The notes beneath the pieces were generated by a model. The model was not told the origin of the DNA. It did not search any database and saw only the letters and a program-made list of their open reading frames with translations. From the NCBI GenBank assembly GCA_024305405.1, contig JAKNDB010000087.1:5024501-5088500 (forward strand): DNA of 64,000 nucleotides. Direction: 5' to 3'. Positions 27,471-41,415 of the stretch are shown piece by piece. The position numbers and the translations under genes are program-made. Numbering within the stretch: the stretch's first letter is position 1; each line of letters begins with the position of its first letter. The stretch is from Dirofilaria immitis. Lineage: Eukaryota; Nematoda; Chromadorea; Rhabditida; Onchocercidae.

Positions 27471-30400
27471 CTAAGTTTTTCTAATTATCACCGCCGAAGA
27501 ATTGAGCTTACAACATACCTCTTGCTCCGCGGTGCTATTTTCTCTTTGTTTTCTTCGATTCACAGCTTTAAGAAGCTTTTGATTGCTTTCCTTTCTTCTC
27601 TTTTTTTTAATTGGTGCTTTATTTATTTGACACATGTGTTCTACATTGTCAATGGTATCATTATCTTTAGCCAATTTTTTAGAGTTTTTCTGGAATTAGA
27701 TTCTGTAAAAGGTCGAAATAATTCACTTTGTAACTAAAATGTACTTTTTCCATAATTCTACAAAGAATGAAAATACTCCTTCGCATCTTTAATAAGTGAT
27801 TAAAAATTTAAATTTAGATGCCAAATTATTATTTATAATAATCGACATATTAATATTATTGTTTTTAATTCGTTGAGACCTTAAACTTCTTTTATCAAAT
27901 AATACAAGTGTCGGTGCTTACCCTCCAAAATCGGTGCTGAAAATTCTTTTTTCCTCAGAGGATTCAATGCTTTCTTTTGTATGCTTTGATATCATATAAT
28001 TCTTCAGCTTCTGAACGATAAGCTGTAGCTTTTTTATTGATGCCCAAGCGTTTAATTGTCGATCATCTGCATTCAATAACTAAAAAATGTTTTTTAACGA
28101 ACTTATCATAGATGATTTTAATGATATCCAAAATATATTGTGTTAATTTTCTACTTTCCAGTAATCTGCGATATATATTCAGAAATAAGACATAAACAAT
28201 CAATACGTAATGCCAAACAGGAAAAATGAAAACATATTACCTCATCAATTGTTATTCCAAAATCATTGGCTGGCACTTTGCGATATTTATACTTAGTTAT
28301 TAAACCATCACCAATTATATCTTCGTACTCAAGTGCATAGTATTCGTTAAAATATTCTTCAAATGACTTCTCTTCTACAGATAAACAAAAATTTTGACTC
28401 GGTCATAGGCTAAGAAAAAAACCATATAAAAACACATATTACATACATAAAATCAAGCGTGTTATTTCCAAGAAATAACCTGGATTAAACAAAGGTTTTT
28501 TTGAGAATAATTTCTAGAAAACGCGAATTTCTCTTCCTCTTTTTCCGATGCGGTTTCTTTTCAGGATCTAAGATTCCATCGTTATAACCCTCATTGATAT
28601 CCTCAACTTTGCCTTCTTTTCTTTTATTCACTTCGAAAATGTCGTAATCTGACTAAATAAGATAACACTAATGTAGTTGAAAGTTTGCGCAGCCAAAAAT
28701 ATCATAAATAGCGGTAATTTCAGTATAAAATTATTCAAAATAGTATTTTTGGGAAAAAAACAACTTACGTCATCTGTAGAAACGTCGGAAAGGGAGGAAG
28801 TAATCTTTTCTTGACTTTCTCCCATAACTTTTTCATAATACTGGGAATTGAAGATTTCCTAAAAACGTAAACTTCTTAATCTAAAATAATCTCAAATTTC
28901 GGCATAAAAAGACTATAAAAGGAACGATACTTCTTCCAATATCGCTTCCATAAAATGTATGAAAACATGAATATTGTAGAATGAACCAAATATGATGAAA
29001 AAAAAGCTTGTTACGTAATGAAAATCAAAAATTGAAAAAATTAGTGAAATAAAAATACCACGAACATACTTTCATCCGTCTGTCGTAAGTTGCAGGATCA
29101 AAATCTGCATCCAAATCATCTATATTAAGTGGTAGATCATCGTCTCCAGCTAATTTCTTTAGTTTTTTCAACTTTTCTTCAATCTCTTTTTTTTTAAAGC
29201 TTTCAATTCCTTAATTTCATCTTTTCGGATCTGTTTTTCCAATTTTTGCGTACTTTATATACATCTCTTTTTGTTTCCGTCGTTCATCTTTTTTGCGCAA
29301 CGACTGTTTTATTACACGAGGATAATGTTTGATCTGGAAATATTTGTAGACTTAACATAAATTTTTAAAAAATTGACTATGCAGTCTCAAAATTTGCATA
29401 AAGAATGTTAAAATAATCAATTTCTACCTTTGTTTGGAAGATGATCCAAATTATATACTATAAATGTCGAAGAGCTTCTAAATTTAAGTACTAATATTCG
29501 TAAATATAAAATATAACTAACAAAATCTTGATCAGGTTCTTCGTATCGGAAATTATACTTCTGCTCAAATTCATTCTCTCTTTCGACCTCTTCTTCATCC
29601 TTTTCGACATTCACGATTTCTTCATACAATGGAATACTGAAAATGCATAACAAATTATCCGATAATGATGAATAGGTATATACATCTAAATTATTGCAAT
29701 TAGCATTTCATCTGTGCGCAAGGACTTTAGTATTTAGGATAACAAAAAATATATCATTATTTCAGTTTTATCCTTAAAAATGAATTAGTATTTACTCATT
29801 GTCGCTTTCAACATTATATTCTTTATTCAACAAATAGTCACGTAAAATTTCTCGTTTTCGTCTAAATTCATATCATTCCACGCTTCTTTGAGTCCCCTCT
29901 GAAAATAATGATAATTGAAATTATTAAGTCATTAAACAACAACAAATGCAGTTGTGAAATATAATACGCAAAAAGTTAAAGATAATTTTGAGATAGAAGA
30001 CAGCAGAAATATTAAGCACCAATTCTTCTACGCCAGGAAGATCTTCATTTCTTTGTCCTTTCAGCCATTCATAATATTCATCTTCTTCATTTTTCTGAAA
30101 TAATGAATATCATTCATTAATTTAAATAATAAACATATACAAAATTGATCCTTTTATAAAGGCGACATTTTTTCATCACTGAAAATGCTCATAAATTTTC
30201 TTCAGCAATAACAAGCCTAATGAAATCTTATAATGTACCACTTCGTTTTCTGTCTTGATGCGTTGTCGTAGTAATGGCTCTACATCATCATTCTGATCAG
30301 CAAATGCTGCTTTTAGTCTACAATATTTTAAATTTAAAAAAAAAACTAGAGATAGAAAAAACCATCTCACTACTGAAAAATAAATTACTTCGGGAAGATA

Positions 30401-31763
30401 CAATCGGTGAGCACAAAATAAAAACAAAAACGTACTCTCGCTTTATTAATTCTTGCTCTTCGTAATAACCAGGCTTAGAAATCTTCTTTTCATTTTCATC
30501 TTCACTGATATCTCTATAGCAGCATTATGACTTATGGCTGATAATGAGTGAGAATAAGTAAAAATATCTTATGCAAAAAATAAATTCTCATAGTGAATTT
30601 CAATCAAAGTATAAATAAAACACTTGGAAAAATATTACAAATTCTTCGAAAAATATTTTTATCGCAAAGAATAGGAACTCATATTTCTAACAAGTAAATA
30701 CACGAAAATAACTCACCCTTTTTTTCTAGAACAAGTTTTCTTTCGTAATCTTTTAGAAACATCGTAGCATCCTTTTTTTGAATTTGACAATCTTGCTAGG
30801 TAATGTTCTGAAAATATTTACATTCCATAGATTAAAAAAATGATTAAATTGTGAAGAGATGTGCACAAGAAATAAATCATTTGATGACTTTGATTTTATT
30901 GGGACGAATGGTAAAGGTAGAAGCTTACTTAATAATAAAAGGAAACAACTGAACATTGCAGAGCAAATAATAAAATCACTAGCCCTTTATCTTCAGCAGT
31001 GAAGAATTTTTGACCCGAATACAACTTTGGATCATGAGTTTTCAAAGCAGACAGTGTTCGAAGAAAATCTTTCTCGTGCTCTGCTGACCATACCTAGAAT
31101 CCTCAAATATTTTGTAATTTTCAAGTATATAATCTCCAAACATAAAAATTTATAGCTTCTTTTATATTAAAAATTGATCAGCTACTATGTAATGACCTCT
31201 TTTCTGACCTCTATCAGTTATTGTAGTCATCTATAGCTAAAGCAGAAAATAAATGAAACTATTAATTTACTATCAGTACCATGATACAAAAATTTTCTAT
31301 AAAAATGCGGCTTGGTACACGACCAGCATTAAATTATGCACCTCCCTACCATGAAAAATCACAACAAACTTACAGCAAGTTCTTCACTAGACGAGCTACT
31401 TTCGTCACTGTTGTTTTCCGCTGCGTTACTGTGCTTATTTTTCACTGTAAATTGACAAAAAGATAAATTGAGCCTTTTTATCTGTTATCACAGAAATCAC
31501 AGAAATATTTCAAAATAGCAAAATGCTTCCAAGTTCAAATCATTTCTCAGACTATTTTAAAAAACTTGGGTCGTACACAATTCCTCTTCACATCAGTCAG
31601 TTAACACTACTTATTCATAATGTTATCGAAACGAACATTTTTGCAATTCCTCTAAACGTCGCCAATTGTCGTAACGCTTTGCATAATCTTTGTTAATACT
31701 TAGTTCATCTTTTTCATTAACTTCATCATCCAGACATAAATGAAACTTGGACATTTCATGCAT
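27471..31763 (-). CDS. KRI1: KRI1 ribosome biogenesis factor
   Basis: About 15 minus-strand exons encode a KRI1-family nucleolar protein, which works with KRR1 in 18S rRNA maturation and small-subunit assembly. Family landmarks in order: the N-terminus INKDYAKRYDNWRRLEELQK (31715-31640); SAEHEKDFLRTL (31085-31050) and LKTHDPKLYSG; MFLKDYERKLVLEK (about 30765-30725); YNFRYEEPDQDF (29560-29525) followed by HYPRVIKQSLRKKDERRK (29325-29270); DADFDPATYDRR (about 29110-29075); YYALEYEDIIGDG (28350-28310); and a basic tail to TAG at 27471. The start at 31763 (or 31754) lies 22-31 nt behind a TTTTCCAG acceptor, suggesting trans-splicing. Five A/T runs are too short and break the frame (29844-29847, 29243-29247, 29187-29195, 28030-28035, 27971-27973). 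Conservation on both sides of each break argues for a working gene with sequence errors. Confidence 0.85.
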
Positions 31764-31785
31764 TAAAATGAAATATTGTTTATAG

Positions 31786-33066
31786 CTGGAAAATGATAAA
31801 CTCAATGGCATTATATATATTAACGACAATGAGATAAACATATACACATATTGTTACTCGGTAAACTTCTCAAAATTTTACACGCATAAAGATACAATAA
31901 TTGATATGAGCAGAACTTGGATTTCTTTAAGAAACACAAACATAAAGCCGAATTATTGACTATTTGGAATACTCTAACCCTAAGACTGATTTGTAGATTT
32001 TTAATTACATAATAATTCCGCTCATTACTTTTAACAATTTCTTTCTAACATATCTTCCTATCAAAAAGTTTCTAATATCCTTAAATATATTTTAAAATGT
32101 GCTGAAACACGAAGTTTAGCATCTGAAACTCTTCAATCTTTATTAATCTCATCGGCCGTGAATAAACATAAGGACACAAAATTATGGACGATAAAATATC
32201 ACTTCAGAAGTTTTTTGAGTAAAACCCAAATCAAATTATCTAATTTTGATTCAAAGCATCCCACATCTATGTCACTTCCGATTTGAAATTGTTAATGACT
32301 CCGTATATTTCGTAGACAAAAAAAGTTCCGCTGCAATTCGCATCATATAAATTTTGTCTAAATTACGCATCCCTCACCTTTCTTTCTGTCAAAATAATTT
32401 CTCCCATCACGCAAAAGTAGCAGATCAGAACAATAAGTTTATGTCCAATAGTTCTTAACAATGGGAAGGCATATAGAACAAATACTAAATATTATTATCA
32501 TATAAATCCTTGGAATGTTGCAATCCCATTCAATATTAAGTGTCATATTTATCCTCTTCCAATTTTCATTAGAAAAAAATGAAAAATATACACGAATGTC
32601 ATCGTACATGCTCCAATAAAATTTACAAAATATTTGTAATAATTACATCGGAGTGTTCGAAACATGATACTGAAATATATATCTTTAAAAGATGCGTATT
32701 TTAAATGATACCGGACTAAGAATCAATTATAATCATACACATAAGATTTTTCAAAAGATATATTCATATAAAAAACCATGTTAATTCACCAAACAAACAA
32801 TCACATCCAGTTATTATTTTTCTTTCAATACAAATTCAATGCTAATAATAACCCTCAGATACAAGAGATGACAGAAGTAGCAATAACAAAATAATAACTC
32901 AAAAATCTGAATACAATTTCCAAACCATGACTTCAGTATTGCAAAACCAAAACCAGGAGATGAAATATAAATTTAACTGAAATGTTTTATGGAATATATT
33001 ATGCAAATAAAAAAATCAATCACAATATTAAAGAATAAATAAATAAATTGCGAGTAACAACAGGAT
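31786..33066. other. Intergenic, no gene seen
   Basis: AT-rich sequence between the 5' end of KRI1 and the 3' end of the TMEM59-family gene, both on the minus strand. No protein-like frame, RNA gene or repeat was recognised. It should contain the KRI1 upstream region and the 3' UTR of the TMEM59-like gene. Confidence 0.5.
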
Positions 33067-36000
33067 TTAAAGATTAGAATTATCACCGTCGGTTCCAAGT
33101 TTCTCCTTATGAATCGAAAGCTGGTCGTACGCCGGCGGAGGAGAATCATGAATCAACGGATAATCAGTTACTACGGCTATCGATTCCAGTGGTACTTTTT
33201 GAACGCACGAGAGTCTGCGAATGTTGGTGGGACAACTGCATGCATGTTCTGTAAGCGGTACTTCCGTTCATATTAAGTCACGACAAAATTAAATGTGACA
33301 CAAAAATAAAATAAAGTACAATGATTAATCCTGTGGAATACAAACATGGAAAATTTTATTCATGCTTAAACTGCCATAAAACTGTTGCTGTGATTTAAAA
33401 AAATTCTTACCCTTAGATTAAAATATTTTTGCGACTTGATTTGTTTCAAGATTGCCACTGCAATAGAAAGCATTGAAACAAGACAGAGGAAAAGCGCAAC
33501 GCAAACAAGCCATTGACTGAGCACAGAGAGACGGCGAGCCCGTGACGCTAGTCGAGAAATTAGTGACGATTCCTGCAGTAAATATCTGAGATAACATAAC
33601 AAGATAGGAATAAATGATTCACTATGAGATGTCCTTATAATGGAACTCTTCCCTCCACTGGAGGAAGAGTTCCATTTATTAGGTGATATTGATATCCAAT
33701 AGCTTTGTTGGAATGAGCACCTTCAAACGTCATAGATTGATTTATGGGTTACTAAGAAGTGAGATAGAGCTGATACATGCAATTTCTCTTCATTTCTATA
33801 CGCAAAGCGAATACAGTTCAAAAATAGGTAATAAAGTGTGAAAGAAATTTTATAAATGAGATTTATTAAAAAAACCCTAGCACTAACCGGGATCTCCATA
33901 ACAGTTGGATTTTCACTTTCATATCCTAAAAGCTGTTGTCCTTTATCCTTCGATTCGACTGGCTTTACCTCTACAATCTTTTCGCCATTCTTGTCATTAT
34001 TTCCGACAGGCAATCCTAAAAAGTTGCTTGAAAAAGAGCTTTTGAAATTAAAATGTCAATATGAATAAATATTGAATGGGAAAACCTTCCATTGCACTCT
34101 TCTCGTGTCCGTGTGGTCTACTTGTAGCAATAACTGGCATAACAGTTCGTGCGTGCTGCAAATTGAAAACATTCTGAGCAATTTGATGGAGTCTCGCCAT
34201 TTCATTTTGCATGTGAAACTGGAATTGCGTAAACGGATCTTTCCAAGGTTGTTCCGAAGATGCCAATCCAAATTCCTAAAATTTAATCAAATTTTTAAAA
34301 ATAAAAATGAACTGTTCAAAAACTGTTTAGATTATGAACAATCTATGTTGATGTTGTTTTTTTTCTTGCACTTTCTCATCAAATGGTAGAAAGCAAGCAA
34401 CCCCCATATGGATGGATAGAATCCTAAAACTAACTACGCTACTCAACCCAACCCAATTATCGTTACCATTTCTTTCCTCTTCCTCCTTCTACTCATTTCA
34501 GAATCTAATGTATTCATCGTATCAGATCATGATAATTTCTTTCATTGTTTCAATATTATACAACTTTGTCACTAGTTCTTCAAAATTCCAAATAAAGAAC
34601 GTAAAAAAACTCACATTTCCTAAAGCATTTGACCTCTTCAAAATTATTTCACCTTTGGCGACTATAAACGTAAAGTCATAAGTTTAGAATCTTAAAACTA
34701 TTAAAATAATAAGTACAAAAATAACCACTAAATAGATCGATTGCACAAATATTCCGAAAAGAATAAAGCAGTATTTTCTTTGTCAATAACTTTTTATATG
34801 AACAGAAAAGCAAAAATAAAAAGCCTTCCTGCCAAACATATTCAAGCTGAAAAAAATAAGTTCTTACATCAGCAGGTATAGGCAATATAAAACGTATATA
34901 ACTTTTTTTTTTTTTATATCTGACGCACTTTAACGTATTTTTCTTTATTGGGAGATTCACATTTTCATTTTTTTTTCGTTTTCGGTACCAGTGATAAACA
35001 TTCTCTTGTTAGGTGAGATAAAAACAAGAAAAAAATTTTAACATACGGTCTAAAGTCTTAAAGTACATTCACACTCATATTTATATTACATACTAAATTT
35101 CATAGTTGTCCACACAATGCCAAGCAAAACTCAATCAGAAGTATCTATTTAAAAAAAAATGCAAAAAGTATAATTGAGCCTCACCGAAAAAAATAAAAAA
35201 TTTTTGTAAGAAAAAAGATTATTTGAGAAACATCATTCATTGATAAGACTTTTAAACATCGTGCTCTATAAGGTGACCAACATAATAATACAACATTTCC
35301 CATTCCTATTTTTGGGGTGTATAATGTACATTCTCACATTCTATTGCTTCCTGGATGTGCTTTATCGGATTAAAAAAACTGGTCCTCCGCAAAAGAATAT
35401 AGATTAAAAAAACACTTGCAGCTAGTAATTTAATGAAGTCTGGATTAATTCAATATTATGAATTTCTACACTTAGTCGGCATTATGATAGATGCGGATAT
35501 TTCTTTCATAAGTAATTCATTTTTCATTCATAAGTAATTCATTCATTATAATAGAAGTAGAACTAAAGATAGCTATAAATCTTGACTAAATCTGAAAGCG
35601 AATAAAATCTTGATGAACATACCTTGGTGATAGAAATGAATTACTTATGCGATGCATCATTTTCTCCATTGCTCCGTGAGCTACTTGAAATGTGGGACTC
35701 TTATTTGTGAGTGATATACGAATCTGTAAAGAAGGAAGATAAAACTTAATTAGTGTGCCGAAAAAATAAATAATGTTTTCAAAGTGTTGAATGATTTCGA
35801 AACCACAGCCTATTTCAATACGAATAAATTTTGCTGCATATGAAACTGCAAACATCCTTTGAAAATTTCTTATAACAAAAAAATTTGTGAGTCATTCACT
35901 GATATTATGAAAACAGACGACGATGTAGAAAACTTAGTGAAGAATTTTTCTTATTCATCCCAGAAACATTAATCATATACCTATTTTAATTAGGTATAAT

Positions 36001-36560
36001 GAAATGCAACTAACTTTAGATTTTTTCATATCTGGTTGTTTATCGCAGCCAAACGAGCAAGCTTGTTTCTCTATATTGTTATTATATGACTTGGCACAAC
36101 CGTTGTAACAGTCTTTTTTCGCTGATATAACATCATCGCTGTCGGATGCAAACGTAAAATTACTTGTAGACGACATCCTTCCTTGCACGCAGCCTGGGAC
36201 TGAAATTATGTTCATTTATTGAAAGACATGAACTGCACATCCTAAAATCGGGCTCTTGAAGAAATTTCTCTCTTTTTCGAATATCTAACAGTAACATTTC
36301 TCTCTTTTTCGAATATCTAACAGTACTATTTGCCTTAGAATAGTATCGCATATGTCACCGTGACTAGTTATAAACCTAGTGATAGAAATAATAAATTTTT
36401 CATGAAAATATCTATAAAATAAGCATAAACAAAACAAAAAATTATTTTTAGCAACCTTTTCAGTAACTTGGGTTTCAATACACGCGGCAATGCATTCCTG
36501 TTCTGACTGTGCTCTACCGAGAAGTACCAGAAGAATTCCCAATGAAATTAAACCATACAT
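33067..36560 (-). CDS. TMEM59-family type I membrane protein
   Basis: Minus-strand gene of about seven exons. Residues 1-20 (MYGLISLGILLVLLGRAQSE) are a signal peptide, followed by cysteine-rich luminal sequence: CIAAC, then PGCVQ, then DCYNGCAKSYNN with CSFGCDKQ (36120-36030). The latter aligns with the paired-Cys block of human TMEM59 (ECESACTEAY..CHLGCQNQ). Further luminal exons lie at about 35720-35590, 34260-34110 and 34010-33890. One hydrophobic span (about 33520-33430, VCVALFLCLVSMLSIAVAIL) is followed by a cytoplasmic tail with PPPAYDQ near the C-terminus and a stop at 33067. TMEM59 proteins sit in Golgi, endosomes and plasma membrane and affect glycoprotein trafficking and ATG16L1-linked autophagy. 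That role is from the family and is not visible here. The PPAY motif suggests binding of a NEDD4-type ligase (inference). Confidence 0.75.
33639..33676. repeat. Tight hairpin inside a TMEM59-like intron
   Basis: AATGGAACTCTTCCCTCC (33639-33656) pairs with GGAGGAAGAGTTCCATT (33660-33676) across a 3-nt ACT loop. There are 17 base pairs with a single bulged C. It is more GC-rich than the surrounding intron. Confidence 0.85.
36264..36325. repeat. 32-bp tandem duplication in an intron
   Basis: The unit starting ATTTCTCTCTTTTTCG, 32 bp long, occurs twice head to tail (36264-36295 and 36296-36325) with almost no differences. It lies in the first intron of the TMEM59-family gene. Confidence 0.9.
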
Positions 36561-39332
36561 GACAACGTACTGCTAAACTGAATCAGTAACTGCGCAGTGG
36601 CCAAATACTAAGAATTCATTTCCAAATGATCGATATTTCACGAATACATATATAAATAAATGAAAAAATTCAAGAAAAATGAAAAAATAAATGCGAACTT
36701 TTATTTTCACAAAAGTTAACAATAACTGATAACGGATATGATACACACGACTGTGTCCTTCTTCGTTATACGAATAAGCACACTTATCTGACAAATGAGG
36801 AAGAAAAAGAATTACACGCCATCTTCATTCGGTGCTGCCATTAATAATCTCTCTCCTTTACCTTGCTGTGCGCATAACCTCTCACACCACTTCCCTTCCC
36901 TTACCGTTAATCGATACATCATTGAAAAAACGGCCGCCGTTCGATAAGTCGCTCGAACCATCAAACTCCATCTATGAAGGGCATTGTGAAAACTCTTATC
37001 TCCATCCTATACTTTACTGCCTGTGAAAAGATAACAAAAACCGTGGCTTAATCGATGGATTATGACTGTTCGCCATGTATATAATGATGCTTTGCATCTT
37101 TTGTGCCTAAAAGATAAAAGATGAGACTGGCGTAATTGCTATTAACTTCTATTTTGGTGATTCCGAATCTGATAAAGTCGTGCACACTAGAGTCTGGACG
37201 CTCTTATCAGTTATATGCCATCTAATCAAAATCACTATCTCGTATTTCCAATCATGGATTAACATAGAATCTCTTGATTGTATTCGGAGAGAAAGCCGAA
37301 ATTAAAAAGAATATTGCAATCTCTTGTGCAAAACAACCGAACTTTCGAAACAATAAGAGGGAAACTTCAACGATATCTTTTGGCACAACTGTTTATTCTC
37401 AGAGTTTTCAGAATATTTGAAATGGAAAGCTTAAACAGTATCGTCGGCATTTCAGCACATGAAGAAAATGAGTTAAACATCAATATTTCAAAAAATATAA
37501 AAATATGTCTAGATACAGTGCCAAAAGCTAAGAAGATTCCATAGATTGAGAATGACAAAAACAAAAAAAAACGAGTATTCTGTCTTCGAGAGATGATACA
37601 TTTTCTGCAATCTATCCACCTTTACTAATCATCTTTACTTTTAGTTCTCGTAATTCTGCTAAGGAAGATAAAAGGGAAAATTATTAGAAGTAAATGCTTA
37701 CATTAAGGAACCTAAGAATTAATAATCGCTGATTGAAAGCGGAAAAAAACCGAACAATGTCTTAGTTTTTCAAAAAATGAGTAAAATATTTTTAAAAAAT
37801 GGCAAACCTCCTTCTTTGATCAACCCCAATAAATTGAATCCACAGAAACACATTGTGCGTTGTCAACTGAATCAAATGAAGAAATGAAACAAACTCAAAA
37901 AACAATGCTTACATTTCATTCAACTCTATCTGCGTAATCGATGAGTCTCTATAAATCTACAGCAGCAAAGAAAATGTGAAGGAAATTACTGATAATAATA
38001 TGCCACTTTACACTTCTTATCTTCTAACATACTATTGCAAATATCTATTTTTAAAATTAATTTCTATCGTGATCATAGCGACGTTAACATTATTGATAGT
38101 ACTTATTTCACAGCAAAACTGTTGCCAGTATACTGACAGAGATATTTATATGAAAATGTCATGATTATCGGAGTTATAAAGATTTCAGGAAAAAACAATA
38201 TTTGTAGCTATTCGAAAATCTTAATTTGTAATTCGTTTACTGTCCTTTGCCTCCCTATTGCAGTGAAAATTTCATAACAATCATTTCTTACATCTGATAA
38301 TTCTTATTCAATTCATCACTTAGTGTAAAACTAAACATCAAATAATTTCCTTTCCTATTCCTATTAAATATTCTCAAAGGAATTATAAAATTATCATTAC
38401 TTATCATTATCTGTTGTAAGGTGTAGAGTTTCTTGTTTCACTCAAGTCATAAACTCAATATTTTAATTTTTATTCAATAATTGATATCAAACATTCATAG
38501 CATCACCACCATAATTATAATAGAATATATATAGCAACTTATTTCACAGTCACCATTATTCTTATTTCTATTCTGATCAAATAAAGAGTCGGTTTAAGCT
38601 ACAACTTTCTCAACAAAATCAAACAATGCTTCATTTCAATCATCAATTCAAGTATAAGCCTATCTCAAGTGAAACGAAAACTGTCGTCACAAATCCACAA
38701 CACAGACTCAAACAACATTATTGGTGACATAAACCATTTCATCCAATTCAAATCCCATCAAACCTGACCGCGCTAAACTCAACAGAACTTTCATAACAAA
38801 AGCAGAGATAAGTAAAATAGATAAATCTGTTAATGGAATTGCTCTCACTATTCCTTACATCATTCATATATTCGAAAATCATGCTGGTAAACAGTGACCT
38901 TATCCTCTTACTTTTTCACAAATTTCAAGTAATGAAATAACTACTAAATTGGCAACGATATAAAAGCAATGGTACTCGGATAATATTTGTATGTTCGCAA
39001 GAATTCGATGATGCGATTATTTGAATAAATTAATTTTAGTCGAGAAACTCTCCTCAAATACTTATTGTTATCGCTCAGTGAGAGCAATGTTATTACCGTA
39101 CGGATGATTCTTTTTCAGTCTGCAAGAACTATACTGATTTATAAATAGGATCACGCAAAGAAATACATCATGTTTAATTGAAACTATTTGTGATCGATTC
39201 GATGAAAGTTCTATTAACTATTGTCCACACTTCATACAATAATCAAATTCTATTTACATTGTTGCTGAAATTACGAAGAAGTCCCGTGATAAAACAAAAT
39301 ATAATGATTCATAAGGGAACTTGACAGATAAA

Positions 39333-39335
<3 letters not shown>

Positions 39336-39400
<65 letters not shown>
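39336..39400. repeat. (TA)n microsatellite
   Basis: About 30 uninterrupted TA dinucleotides. Copy number in the source molecule is uncertain because such arrays are difficult to sequence and assemble. Confidence 0.95.
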
Positions 39401-39401
<1 letters not shown>

Positions 39402-39480
39402 TCTCTATTATCTTTAGAAGATGCCATACGATCAACAAAAGTATTAGACAAAATGCTGTTTACATTGCGATATAATGAAT

Positions 39481-39675
39481 TGCTATTTTGCAAAAAGCTT
39501 TTTAATTTAAAAGCTAACATTTATAAGTATTTCCAAATCCAATGAGAAAAAAAGAATTACATTAGGAGAAATGAGAACCAACTAATATTTAGTTTATGGT
39601 AAAAGAAAAGGCAGAAAAAATGACGATAATAAATAGTTTGTAAAAATTTATCTGAATTCTTCTGCCGAGAAGTGT
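39481..39675 (+). repeat. Dispersed repeat, copy 1
   Basis: This stretch of about 195 bp recurs in the same orientation at 46002-46203. Shared anchors include TGCTATTTT near the start, TTTAAATTT-like followed by AAAAG.TAACA, CATTAGG.GAAATGAGAA, and CTTCTGCCGAGAAGTG-like at the end (CTTGCCGAGAAGTG in copy 2). The rest differs by scattered substitutions and small indels. It lies about 80 bp downstream of a TA array. No coding capacity. Confidence 0.8.
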
Positions 39676-41415
39676 AAAAGAGATTTAGAAGAGATATCTG
39701 CGGGACTTCATTAGTGAAGGAAGTGCTCCATTTCGTAAAAGTACGTCAAAATTCATAAAAGATGGAATATCGTCTTTGTTAACGAAATCTGTAATTCTAA
39801 TAATTCTAGAATGAAGGGACCAGAAAATGTAACAAAATTGATCGCTACTAAGACTACAACTGATCCATTTGCAGACGGCAACTTTATTATATGATACTCA
39901 GAGCTTATAAACTATCGTCTCTTTCTCTGATTTACAGCTAGCTGATTCCACTGTAATAGCCATGAAATATCATATAAAAACATACATGAATGATATAGTT
40001 GATAGTAAAATAAAGTGTAAATTCCAATAGATCGCTTTTAACAACAATTTCATATGCCTCAAATACTATTTCACTCTGTCCAAAATTCAGAACTTTCCGT
40101 CACTAGCCATTCATTCAAATATATGAGACTTCACAATAAAGCTATTCCAATTCTAAACAAAATGATTAAAAAGGAGTGGAGGAACAAATTTCACTCTATT
40201 TTTTTATAGAAGCATCAAGTAAACTATCTGAAAATATAGAGCATTATAGATACCATCAAATGATAGGATTAAAAATGGAGTTTTCGGATGAAGCTCCTTC
40301 ATTAGTAGAAATTATTCGAAAGGAAAAGAATAATAAGGTACCGCTCTTACTTATTCCTGAGAGGTTAGACGTGCTGGGAAATACTTCAGATATGGATATA
40401 TTATAAGCGATCCAAATTATAATGCATGACGCCGTATCAGCAACCAGCAATTCTCGAATTAGAACTTCACTTTTAAAGTAGCGCTTACTCAAATTTCGGT
40501 AAATACCCACCCACATCCACTACTATTGCAAACTCTATTGCAGACAGTCATGAAAAGTATACAGTTGTGCCATATTTGATCCAATTATTTAGAGCTGTTC
40601 TCTTGTACCCTTAAAAATTAAAGCTACACTACATTTTGATTTTTTTTTTTGCAAATTTCTTCTCCAGAATTATATTCCCTTCTTTTGCATGACTTGTTGC
40701 ATATAGGAAATCTCTGAAAAACGTGCATACACTTTAAATTCTTATTTTCAAGAAAAAATTAACATTTCTAGCGATATACATTTACAATAGATTTTATTAG
40801 ATGAGATGGAAGCATAAAGACAGCCATAAAGATAAGGAAATTACTATATCAATATTGAAATCTTTTACAATTTTGTAAAACGTCATTAATACTGCAGCGG
40901 TTACTGTAGTTTCAGTTCAAATATTTCTCAACAATTTTACATTTTTTTATCTAAACTGAATTATGATTATGAATCTTCGCTGTACCTTAATAAGAATTAT
41001 ATCAATAATCACTTAAGCTATATAAATATGCTTGATGATGTAATTAAGTTATGTATCAAATTATAGGTAAGGCAACCAACATATTGTTAATTCATTTACA
41101 TTAAAAATCAATTATTTTAGAAATGACTGAAAATGATTCGATAAAACACTCTATTCCTACAATTATTTTTAGTCTACAAAGAAAATCATTCACGAATTAG
41201 TTTGAGGAAAGGAATCTTTTAGTGCAGCGGACAATTTATTAACAAAACTAATGATATTAACAAAATAATAAATGAAACGTAATGTCAATTAATTTGATCA
41301 TAACATTTAATGATCACACTATAATTAAGTTAACTGCTATTATACCGTCAGAAAAGTGAAACATAGTAACGGGAAAAGGACAGTGTTAATAATCATAGCA
41401 GTATGGCTGTTAAAG

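Larger units (their letters stand above)
36561..41415. other. 4.9-kb intergenic region with microsatellite and dispersed repeat
   Basis: No convincing gene. It lies between divergent genes (TMEM59-like on minus, Ser-rich protein on plus) and should hold both promoters. Short open frames at 36832-37026, 37278-37544 and 40176-40406 show no family resemblance and no splice partners. It contains a TA array and one copy of a repeat also found near 46.1 kb, described separately. Confidence 0.55.

Noticed and set aside
39321..39545. Open frame rich in Tyr-Ile through the TA array
   Set aside because: It is a translation of the microsatellite, not a protein; the same applies to the minus-strand frame at 45672-45872.
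40176..40406. Plus-strand frame of 76 codons
   Set aside because: Reasonable composition but no family match, splice partner or start context; likely chance.
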